From Prolixibacteraceae bacterium (GTDB lineage Bacteria > Bacteroidota > Bacteroidia > Bacteroidales > Prolixibacteraceae), in NCBI GenBank assembly GCA_017998095.1, contig JAGODU010000039.1, positions 1 to 27,450 on the forward strand: a DNA stretch of 27,450 nucleotides. Reading direction: 5' to 3'. Positions 8,986 to 17,118 of the stretch are shown piece by piece; the first letter of the stretch is position 1; the number at the start of each line of letters is the position of its first letter. The notes beneath the pieces were generated by a model. That model did not search any database. It saw only the letters and a list, made by a program, of their open reading frames with translations, and was not told the DNA's origin. Made by a program: the position numbers and the translations under genes.

Positions 8986-10866
8986 ATGGAAGTTGCTTAC
9001 CAAAAGGTTGAGCGAACATTTGATCTGCTCGATCGATATAAGAATGAGTATGCCGATAAAAAAGTAGCCCTCGGTGGTAAAGATGGTCAAAACTGGTATA
9101 CTTATTCATCACATGAATATGTTGAAATCACAAATGATATAAGTTGTGGCCTTTTATCATTAGGTATAAAAAAGGGTGATAAGATTGCTACAGTCACTAC
9201 CAATCGCCCCGAATGGAATTTCTTTGATCTGGGGATAGCTCAGATTGGTGCAGTCCATGTACCTATTTATCCTACAATAAGTATTGAAGAATACAAATAT
9301 ATTCTTGAACATTGTGAAGCAAGGATAGTAATCGTTGGTGATAAAAAGCTGTACGATAAAATAGGACCCATAATTAAAGAAATTGACAAACTTGAAGATA
9401 TTTACTCTTTTGATAAAATTGAAGGTGTAAAACATTGGACGGCTCTTCGTGATACTGGTTCAGAATATCAGGAAAAAGAAAAACTGGATGAAATAAAAAG
9501 AACCATTATTCCTGATGATCTGGCAACTATTATTTACACTTCAGGAACTACTGGTGTTCCAAAAGGAGTTATGCTATCTCACACTAATCTGGTGTCAAAT
9601 TTTACTGAGCACGCCAAAAATCATCACTTAGGTATAGAGGCAAGAGCAATTAGCTTCCTTCCTCTTTGTCATGTTTATGAGCGAAGCATGAATTATCATC
9701 TTCAATACAAAGGCATTAGTATTTATTATGTTGCCAATCTTGGCCATATAATGAATGCAGTTAAGGAAATAAAGCCTCACATATTTAATACTGTACCTCG
9801 TCTTCTGGAACGTATTTATGATGGCATTATAGGTAAGGGGAAAGAATTAAAAGGCTTAAAAAGAGCCATCTTCTTCTGGGCAATAATGTTAGGCAGGAAA
9901 TTTGATTATGGAAAGAAATTCTCATGGTTCTTCAATCAAAAACGAAGACTTGCTGATTATCTTATATACTCAAAGTGGAGAGCTGTTCTTGGCGGACAAG
10001 TTGAAGTAATTGTTTCCGGGGGAGCTGCACTTCAGCCCCGTATTGCAAGGGTATTGGGTGTAGCAGGCATTAAAACACTTGAAGGTTATGGGTTAACTGA
10101 AACTTCTCCTGTTATTGCAGTTAGTAACCTGACAACAAATGAAATTAGAATAGGCACAGTCGGAATTGTTTTACCCGGGGTAGATGTTAAGCTTGCTGAA
10201 GATGGTGAGATCATTTGTAAAGGACCAAATGTAATGATAGGTTATTACAAAGAGCCCGAACTCACTCGTAATGTCATTGATGAAAACGGATATTTCCATA
10301 CCGGTGACATTGGAAAGTTCATAGAAGGAAAATATTTAAAGATAACCGATCGCAAAAAAGAAATATTCAAGCTTTCAGGAGGAAAATACATTGCTCCTCA
10401 AATGATTGAGAATAAACTAAAAGAATCAATGTTTATCCAATTAGCTATGGTTGTTGGCGAAAATGAAAAATTTGCTTCAGCTTTAATCGTTCCTGACTTT
10501 GCGTACCTTCAGAAATGGTGTGAACAAAAAGGAATTGTATATACTACTAAAGAAGATATTATCTTAAATTCTGAAATCACTTCTGTCATTCAAAAGGAAG
10601 TAAGTGAAATTAACAAATCGCTTGGGCAAGTTGAAGAAATAAAACGTTTCAGATTAATTGCTGATGAGTGGTCACCTGAAACAGGAGAAATGTCTCCTAC
10701 TCTAAAGCTTAAAAGAAATGTTATCGCTCAAAAATACAGCAACATAATTGAAGAAATATTTACACCTGCAAAAACAGAAGAAGGTATTATTCGAATAAAA
10801 ATGCCAAGGATAAATCTCAGCCTCTCTGAATTGATTAATAAACTCAGAAATGGCAATATGTTTTAA
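8986..10866 (+). CDS. Long-chain fatty acid--CoA ligase (AMP-forming)
   Basis: A 626-residue member of the adenylate-forming superfamily. Motifs appear in order: the P-loop YTSGTTGVPKG from Tyr184, the adenylate-binding GYGLTETSP from about residue 367, HTGD at 438-441, and DRKKEIFKLSGGKYIAP in the C-terminal swivel domain. Length and motif wording match bacterial FadD15-type long-chain acyl-CoA synthetases, which activate fatty acids with ATP and CoA on the inner face of the membrane for lipid synthesis or degradation. No beta-oxidation genes are nearby, so context does not narrow its role. ATG 8986 follows a non-SD leader. It is preceded by the alaS terminator and followed by its own, so it is likely transcribed alone. 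Exact chain-length preference is unknown. Confidence 0.93.
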   Translation: MEVAYQKVERTFDLLDRYKNEYADKKVALGGKDGQNWYTYSSHEYVEITNDISCGLLSLGIKKGDKIATVTTNRPEWNFFDLGIAQIGAVHVPIYPTISIEEYKYILEHCEARIVIVGDKKLYDKIGPIIKEIDKLEDIYSFDKIEGVKHWTALRDTGSEYQEKEKLDEIKRTIIPDDLATIIYTSGTTGVPKGVMLSHTNLVSNFTEHAKNHHLGIEARAISFLPLCHVYERSMNYHLQYKGISIYYVANLGHIMNAVKEIKPHIFNTVPRLLERIYDGIIGKGKELKGLKRAIFFWAIMLGRKFDYGKKFSWFFNQKRRLADYLIYSKWRAVLGGQVEVIVSGGAALQPRIARVLGVAGIKTLEGYGLTETSPVIAVSNLTTNEIRIGTVGIVLPGVDVKLAEDGEIICKGPNVMIGYYKEPELTRNVIDENGYFHTGDIGKFIEGKYLKITDRKKEIFKLSGGKYIAPQMIENKLKESMFIQLAMVVGENEKFASALIVPDFAYLQKWCEQKGIVYTTKEDIILNSEITSVIQKEVSEINKSLGQVEEIKRFRLIADEWSPETGEMSPTLKLKRNVIAQKYSNIIEEIFTPAKTEEGIIRIKMPRINLSLSELINKLRNGNMF

Positions 10867-10916
10867 ACTTGCAATTTAAATTTTCTTTCAAAAAAATATT
10901 TGCTAATAAAAAAAAT

Positions 10917-10948
10917 AAATCCCGATCATTACTGGTCGGGATTTTGGT
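10917..10948 (+). terminator. Rho-independent terminator after acyl-CoA synthetase
   Basis: AAATCCCGATC (10917-10927) pairs with GGTCGGGATTT (10934-10944) over 11 bp with one U-G pair and a 6-nt loop. A short T-run follows. It lies 51 nt past the stop codon. Its stem sequence closely resembles the groEL terminator at 11194-11219. Confidence 0.8.
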
Positions 10949-11029
10949 TGCTCTGCACTATTTGAGAGTAAAGTTGTTTTTTTGAAAAGGGGAACAACTT
11001 TGGGAGTCCATGGAATTTCCGGAGCAACC
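10946..11029 (+). ncRNA. Structured element, possible small RNA (unidentified)
   Basis: GGTTGCTC (10946-10953) and GAGCAACC (11022-11029) form a perfect 8-bp closing stem. Inside it, AAAGTTGTT (10970-10978) pairs perfectly with AACAACTTT (10993-11001). This inner hairpin can be lengthened by U-G and U-A pairs (10979-10983 with 10988-10992) to close a GAAA tetraloop at 10984-10987. The wobble extension works only on the plus strand, which is why that strand is given. It resembles no RNA family I can name (not SRP RNA, tmRNA, RNase P or 6S as far as I can see). Strand, ends and function are inferred. Confidence 0.4.
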
Positions 11030-11186
11030 ACTCGCCTGGAGGCTATCTTTTATTTTTAAAGTCAATTAGCCCTTTCATATTTGATTCCAAAAGTGAAAAA
11101 AAAATATTCCTATTGCAAAAAAACTTAGTGAATGACTCATTTTTCTTTATGAATGTCATGTTTTAGCCAATGAACGGTTTTTATAA

Positions 11187-11219
11187 ATAAAAAAATCCCG
11201 ACCAAAAATGGCCGGGATT
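11187..11219 (-). terminator. Rho-independent terminator after groEL
   Basis: AATCCCGACC (11194-11203) pairs with GGCCGGGATT (11210-11219) around a 6-nt loop, with a G-U pair on the minus strand. The A-run just below it (11189-11195) becomes the U-tract. It lies 30 nt beyond the groEL stop. Confidence 0.85.
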
Positions 11220-11248
11220 AATTGAATTTATTCCTTGAAAATTTTATT

Positions 11249-12895
<1,647 letters not shown>

Positions 12896-12914
12896 TTATA
12901 AGTTGTTAAATTAA

Positions 12915-13193
12915 TCAGGCAATGTACAATACATCATTTTGTGAAAGTAATAAATAATCAGTACCGTCTATGCTTAGTTCTGTTCCTGAATATTTACCAT
13001 AAAAAACAGTATCACCAACTTTTACTTCCATGGTTTCATCCTTTTTGGCTGAACCTGTTAAAACTACTTTTCCTTGTTGTGGTTTTTCTTTTGCTGAATC
13101 AGGAATAATAATTCCACTGGCTGTCTTTGCTTCAGCTGCCATAGGTTCTACAAGGATCTTCCCTGCAAGAATTTTACCTTTTAAATCTGCCAT
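12915..13193 (-). CDS. groES: Co-chaperonin GroES (10 kDa)
   Basis: A 92-residue protein from ATG 13191-13193. The N-terminus LKGKILAGKILVEPMAAEAK, the mobile-loop region TASGIIIPDSAKEKPQQGKV and the C-terminal LLLSQNDVLYIA match GroES, the heptameric lid of the GroEL chamber. It is the first gene of the groESL operon, with a short A-rich leader and no Shine-Dalgarno sequence. No promoter fitting TAnnTTTG was found in the 110 bp upstream, so the heat-inducible promoter is not located. The terminator of the secG operon lies just upstream. Confidence 0.98.
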   Translation of the reverse strand: MADLKGKILAGKILVEPMAAEAKTASGIIIPDSAKEKPQQGKVVLTGSAKKDETMEVKVGDTVFYGKYSGTELSIDGTDYLLLSQNDVLYIA

Positions 13194-13304
13194 TTTATTT
13201 TATTTTTTTTAGTTTAACATACATTTTGAATTTCACTTTCATCCAATTTCATGCCAAATGAATATGCCGGGTTATTTATGCCATTGTGACATGTTTACTT
13301 TGTA

Positions 13305-13339
13305 AAAACAAAAAAGGTGTCACTTTTCAGCAACACCTT
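13305..13339 (-). terminator. Rho-independent terminator after secG
   Basis: AAGGTGT (13314-13320) pairs with ACACCTT (13333-13339). The A-rich run at 13305-13315 supplies a U-tract on the minus strand. It lies 23 nt beyond the secG stop and separates this operon from groESL. Confidence 0.75.
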
Positions 13340-13362
13340 AATGTTATTTTTTCAATTCCTGA

Positions 13363-13719
13363 TTATTTTCCTTCTTCCTCTGTTTTGCTACCTGCTGTTT
13401 CAATGTCAGAAGCTGATGTAGGGAAATTAGGTGCTTGTGTAGGGTCAACAGCTGATTGTACCTGCTCACTGATAATAGATTGCTTACTTGCTGTACTCCT
13501 TTCGATAAAAGCACTTGCCAATATGCACAACACCAACAGTGCACCTGCAAGATACCAGGTTGCCTTTTCCAAAAAATCTGCAGTGCGCCTAACACCCATT
13601 ATCTGATTATTGCCGGAAAAGCTGGATGCTAATCCACCGCCTTTTGAATTTTGTACCAATACTATAAGTACAAGAAAAAGGCATACTATAAAAATTAGAA
13701 TAATTGCAACCGTATACAT
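13363..13719 (-). CDS. secG: Preprotein translocase subunit SecG
   Basis: A 118-residue protein from ATG 13717-13719. Two membrane segments (about residues 3-24 and 51-73) flank the conserved cytoplasmic stretch VLVQNSKGGGLASSFSG, which is the SecG signature. SecG is the small accessory subunit of the SecYEG channel in the inner membrane. The C-terminal tail from about residue 75 is low-complexity and polar (Ser, Glu, Thr, Gln), longer than in E. coli SecG, as is common in Bacteroidota. It begins 1 nt after the TPR gene stop and is the last gene before a terminator. Confidence 0.95.
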   Translation of the reverse strand: MYTVAIILIFIVCLFLVLIVLVQNSKGGGLASSFSGNNQIMGVRRTADFLEKATWYLAGALLVLCILASAFIERSTASKQSIISEQVQSAVDPTQAPNFPTSASDIETAGSKTEEEGK

Positions 13720-13720
13720 T

Positions 13721-14392
13721 TTATTTGTCTTTAGATAATAACTCTTTTATTTTTTCAATTTGACCCGCAAAGTAAATATTTTTTTCCGGTATTTTCAAAC
13801 TTAATTTTTCATAAGCTTTAATTGCTTCTTTATATAAGCCCTGTTTCATATAAATTGAAGCTAAGGTTTCTGTAATTAAGTCCTCCTCAATCCTTGGCCC
13901 TGCCTCATTTTGCTCATTATGTGTTTCTTCTTCAGCAACAACAGGAATTATTGGATTTGCTTTAAGAAATCTTTCTATAAGATCATCGTTACTTAATTCT
14001 TTCTTGTCGGCTTGTTCTTCTTCAGTCTCTATCAATTGAATCGGTGTTTCCGAAAAACTACTTACAATTTTTATCTCTTCAAACTTGTATTCATTATTAA
14101 ATTTTCCCAAGTTAATTGTATCATCAATAGGGATCAATTCATATCTTTCTTGATCCTTAAAATTCAATTCAAGCAGACTGAACAATCGGGATCTGTCGGA
14201 AATAAAAATAGCATTCTTTGAGAGCTCAGTGTTAAATTTAAAACTTCCGGTATTCTTTAAATTCCTTAGATATAAACTTCTGGCAGCAGGGAAAAATGGA
14301 TAATATTCAATTATCTCTCTTAATCCTGCTTCGCTTGAGTCATCAAGAAGCCATGGCTTTCTTACAAATTCTATAAATTCCGTTTTCTTCAC
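13721..14392 (-). CDS. TPR-containing hypothetical protein
   Basis: A 223-residue protein with no signal peptide or membrane segment. The N-terminal part (PWLLDDSSEAGLREIIEYYP near residue 13) resembles a conserved but uncharacterised Bacteroidota domain. The C-terminal 45 residues contain one clear tetratricopeptide-like helix pair (ETLASIYMKQGLYKEAIKAY), usually a protein-binding fold. The start must be GTG at 14390-14392: an in-frame TAG lies six codons upstream and no ATG intervenes. It begins 4 nt after lptE and ends 1 nt before secG, so it is cotranscribed and probably translationally coupled. Placement suggests an envelope-related role, but no function can be assigned. Confidence 0.8.
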   Translation of the reverse strand: MKKTEFIEFVRKPWLLDDSSEAGLREIIEYYPFFPAARSLYLRNLKNTGSFKFNTELSKNAIFISDRSRLFSLLELNFKDQERYELIPIDDTINLGKFNNEYKFEEIKIVSSFSETPIQLIETEEEQADKKELSNDDLIERFLKANPIIPVVAEEETHNEQNEAGPRIEEDLITETLASIYMKQGLYKEAIKAYEKLSLKIPEKNIYFAGQIEKIKELLSKDK

Positions 14393-14396
14393 TATA

Positions 14397-14906
14397 TTAC
14401 CAGTTTCCTACAGATTTATTATAGATATCTTCAATTATTTGCTTAACAATAGTTTCTACCAACTGCTCTTCTGCATCACTTAAGATTAAGTCGGAACTAA
14501 ATTCATCATATGCAGAAAATTCAGTTTCAAAATCCTGCTCATGTTCTTTATTATTGGTAAACTTAACCTTTATCCTTACCGTAAGCCTGTTCATTGAGGC
14601 CACATCATCCGACTTTATTGCCATTGGCTGCACATCATAACCAACTATCTCACCTTCAAATTCAAGATCACCGTTATCTGTCTGATAATCCAATCCGGCC
14701 TGACGAGTAAATTTTTCTTTAAGCTGCTCAGCAAAATAATCACTCAGAGTAGGATTAATTATTCTTGCCCTGTTGGGAAAATTATAAATTGAATAGGTTT
14801 TTATATCACGCGAAACTGCCCCTTGTGTAAATGAATAGCTAACTGTACAGCTAATGTACACAAACATAATAAGCAAAGAATAAAATATAAATCGTACTTT
14901 CTTCAT
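14397..14906 (-). CDS. lptE: LptE-like LPS-assembly lipoprotein
   Basis: A 169-residue protein from ATG 14904-14906. An N-terminal hydrophobic segment ends in VYISC, a plausible lipobox with Cys20 as the lipidated residue. The mature part starts TVSYSFTQGA and contains INPTLSDYFAEQLKEKF, LEFEGEIVGYDVQPM and NRLTVRIKVKF, as in the LptE family of Bacteroidota. LptE plugs the LptD barrel that inserts LPS into the outer membrane. The gene follows the sigma-54 activator by 10 nt and precedes the TPR gene by 4 nt. The family match rests on recalled motif patterns, not a search, but the size, lipobox and gene order all agree. Confidence 0.85.
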   Translation of the reverse strand: MKKVRFIFYSLLIMFVYISCTVSYSFTQGAVSRDIKTYSIYNFPNRARIINPTLSDYFAEQLKEKFTRQAGLDYQTDNGDLEFEGEIVGYDVQPMAIKSDDVASMNRLTVRIKVKFTNNKEHEQDFETEFSAYDEFSSDLILSDAEEQLVETIVKQIIEDIYNKSVGNW

Positions 14907-14916
14907 AATTATTATC

Positions 14917-16176
14917 TTATTCTATATCATATTCTTTAATCTTCCGGTATAATGTTCTCTCTGAAATACCTAGCTCATTTGCTGCATGCTTCCTTTTCCC
15001 GTTATACTTGCCCAAAGCTTTTATTATTAATTCTTTTTCCTTTTCCTCAAGTGAAAGCGACTCTTCAATAAATTCCTCAGTATCCTGAATTATATCATCA
15101 TGATTAATCACAATCTGGGCAGGCTGAACAGGGCTAACCTGCTGCTTATATGGCTTTTCTGCAGTTACTTCTAATTCGGCTTCTCCTTCATGGTATAATT
15201 TCCTTATTATCCTTGCATTGTCAGTTTTCACCTGAGAATCCTGATCTCCATGTTGCATAAGGTCGAAAACGAGCTTTTTCAAATCAGTTACATCCTTTTT
15301 CATATCGAATAATACCTGATATAAAATTTCTCTTTCTGATGAAAAAGTCTTCTCTTCACCCCTGTTATATAAAGCAGGGAGCTGATGCTCATGAAAATGC
15401 GGAAGATACCCCCTTAATATCATACCGGTAATATTCCTGTCTTGCTCAATTATCGATATCTGCTCGGTAATGTTTTTAAGTTGCCTTACATTTCCCGGCC
15501 AGGGAAAAGACATAAGTACCTGACGCGCTTCATCGTCAAGACGAATTGAAGGCATTCTGTACCTTTCTGCAAAATCATGGGCAAACTTTCTGAACAGCAA
15601 TGGTATATCTTCTTTCCTATCTCTTAATGGTGGTACAAACAACGGAACCGTATTCAGACGATAATATAAATCTTCCCTGAACTTATTCTCTGATATTGCT
15701 CTTGGGATATCAAGGTTTGTTGCTGCTACTACCCTTACATTGGTCTTTATTACTTCTGAAGAACCTACCTTAATAAATTCGCCTGCTTCCAGAACCCTTA
15801 AAAGCCGAACCTGTGTCGAAAGAGGAAGCTCCCCTGCTTCATCAAGAAATATTGTCCCCCCGTCAGCTACTTCAAAATAACCTTTACGATCAGACAATGC
15901 CCCGGTAAACGAGCCTTTAACATGCCCGAATAATTCAGAATCAATTGTTCCTTCAGGTATTGCCCCACAGTTAACTGCTATATATTTGCCATGCTTTCTC
16001 GATGAATACTGATGTATTATCTGAGGGAATACTTCTTTCCCAACACCGCTTTCTCCTGTTATTAGAACAGATAAATCTGTTGGTGCAACCTGTACTGCAA
16101 CCTCAATCGCACGATTAAGTCCCGGTGAATTGCCTATTATCCCAAACCGCTGTTTTATATCCTGAGTATCTATCAT
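14917..16176 (-). CDS. Sigma-54-dependent transcriptional activator without receiver domain
   Basis: A 419-residue protein from ATG 16174-16176. The AAA+ domain begins almost at the N-terminus: Walker A GESGVGKE (41-48), GSFTGA loop (88-93), Walker B GGTIFLDE (106-113) and LYYRLNTVPLFVPPLRDRKE. The C-terminus (about 377-419) is a Fis-type HTH with NELGISERTLYRKIKEYDIE. Sigma-54 activators remodel RNA polymerase at -24/-12 promoters. Two points stand out. There is no receiver, GAF or PAS domain, so activity may be set by a partner or by expression level. The loop also reads GSFTGA instead of GAFTGA, a conservative change. Residues about 245-375 form a linker with a coiled-coil-like segment. 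It heads the lptE, TPR and secG operon. Its target promoters are unknown. Confidence 0.93.
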   Translation of the reverse strand: MIDTQDIKQRFGIIGNSPGLNRAIEVAVQVAPTDLSVLITGESGVGKEVFPQIIHQYSSRKHGKYIAVNCGAIPEGTIDSELFGHVKGSFTGALSDRKGYFEVADGGTIFLDEAGELPLSTQVRLLRVLEAGEFIKVGSSEVIKTNVRVVAATNLDIPRAISENKFREDLYYRLNTVPLFVPPLRDRKEDIPLLFRKFAHDFAERYRMPSIRLDDEARQVLMSFPWPGNVRQLKNITEQISIIEQDRNITGMILRGYLPHFHEHQLPALYNRGEEKTFSSEREILYQVLFDMKKDVTDLKKLVFDLMQHGDQDSQVKTDNARIIRKLYHEGEAELEVTAEKPYKQQVSPVQPAQIVINHDDIIQDTEEFIEESLSLEEKEKELIIKALGKYNGKRKHAANELGISERTLYRKIKEYDIE

Positions 16177-16221
16177 TTCTTTAAAACTATTTCAAACATG
16201 AAATATTTTCCGATTAACTGA

Positions 16222-16229
16222 CAAATTTA
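16222..16229 (-). promoter_or_regulatory. Possible -7 promoter box upstream of the sigma-54 activator operon
   Basis: On the minus strand the sequence reads TAAATTTG, an exact TAnnTTTG match, 45 nt before the start codon. No TTTG lies at the expected -33 spacing, so it is only a candidate. Confidence 0.35.
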
Positions 16230-16386
16230 CAATTTTAAACAAATCTGTTGTAAAATTATGTTGCACTGTTTAAGTAATCTTTCCTCTTTTTAATATTTGT
16301 TTTAAGTGTATATGATACAATCGCGTTTTGTGTTTATCCCAATATCCAATTCTACATTTTTAATTATCTTTAAAAAAAATATTATA

Positions 16387-17118
16387 ATGAATCCTTTGAT
16401 AGTAATACCAGCACGATTCTCTTCAACCCGATTCCCGGGAAAACCCCTTGTATTGATAAATGGTAAACCAATGATACAACATGTCTGGGAAAGATGTAAA
16501 AGCACTTGCGAACAGGTAGTCGTAGCTACTGATGATCATAGAATTTTTAATGCAGTAGAAGCTTTTAGAGGAAAATGTGTAATGACTTCCCCGAATCATA
16601 ATAGCGGAACAGACCGATGTGCCGAAACCGCCCGGAGAATGGATACAGAGCTTATTTTTGACATAGTAATCAATGTTCAGGGTGATGAACCATTTATTGA
16701 GAAAGAACAAATAAATAAGCTAATTGATTGCTTCTCTGATCCTGATACGGAAATAGCTACGCTTATAAGCCCAATAAAAGAATCAGAATCGCTTTTTAAT
16801 CCTAATAAAGTTAAAGTTGTTACTTCTAATAACGGGTTTGCATTATACTTCAGCCGCCAGCCAATTCCATATCAAAGAGACGTGCCTGAGCAAAACTGGC
16901 TCGATAATATTCAGTATTATTCTCATATAGGCATGTATGGTTTTAAAAAGGAAGTACTATTAAAAGTTGCAGATCTTGAACAGACTCCTCTTGAAATAAG
17001 CGAAAAGCTTGAACAACTACGCTGGCTGGAGAATAATTTCAAAATCAAAACTGCAGTTACATTTACTGAAAATCAAGGGATAGATACTCCCGAAGATCTT
17101 GAAAAAATAATAATATGA
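16387..17118 (+). CDS. kdsB: 3-deoxy-manno-octulosonate cytidylyltransferase (CMP-Kdo synthetase)
   Basis: A 243-residue protein. ATG 16387 is chosen because MNPLIVIPARFSSTRFPGKP matches the KdsB N-terminus, including the nucleotide-binding Arg10, Arg15 and Lys19. An in-frame GTG at 16306 would add 27 residues with no family counterpart. Further KdsB motifs are VATDDHRI, SGTDRCAE and VINVQGDEPF. The enzyme joins Kdo to CMP in the cytoplasm, activating it for the inner core of LPS. Length is normal (about 245-250). Its TGA overlaps the ATG of the branching enzyme (ATGA, 17115-17118), implying translational coupling with a glycogen gene. Confidence 0.96.
   Translation: MNPLIVIPARFSSTRFPGKPLVLINGKPMIQHVWERCKSTCEQVVVATDDHRIFNAVEAFRGKCVMTSPNHNSGTDRCAETARRMDTELIFDIVINVQGDEPFIEKEQINKLIDCFSDPDTEIATLISPIKESESLFNPNKVKVVTSNNGFALYFSRQPIPYQRDVPEQNWLDNIQYYSHIGMYGFKKEVLLKVADLEQTPLEISEKLEQLRWLENNFKIKTAVTFTENQGIDTPEDLEKIII

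Larger units (their letters stand above)
10867..11248. other. Convergent intergenic region, 382 bp
   Basis: This gap lies between the 3' ends of the acyl-CoA synthetase and groEL. It holds a plus-strand terminator (10917-10948), a structured element (10946-11029), a tiny hairpin GCC-TGGA-GGC near 11034-11043, and the minus-strand groEL terminator (11187-11219). Bases 11060-11186 are A/T-rich and show only a weak imperfect hairpin (ATGAC/GTCAT) around 11133-11159. The longest plus-strand ATG reading frame overlapping the structured element is only 19 codons from 11010 and has no recognisable features. Confidence 0.6.

Noticed and set aside
11010..11069. 19-codon reading frame with ATG overlapping the structured element
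   Set aside because: Too short, with no ribosome-binding context or recognisable peptide features. It also overlaps the outer arm of the hairpin.
13194..13304. Possible sigma-54 or CIRCE control of groES
   Set aside because: The minus strand has TTGGCATGAAATTGGAT, which resembles a -24 box, but the -12 half and spacing do not fit TGGCAYRN4TTGCW. No CIRCE inverted repeat is present.
16306..16386. 27-residue extension of KdsB from a GTG codon
   Set aside because: KdsB proteins begin at the sequence encoded from ATG 16387. The extra hydrophobic residues would place a membrane-like segment on a cytoplasmic enzyme.
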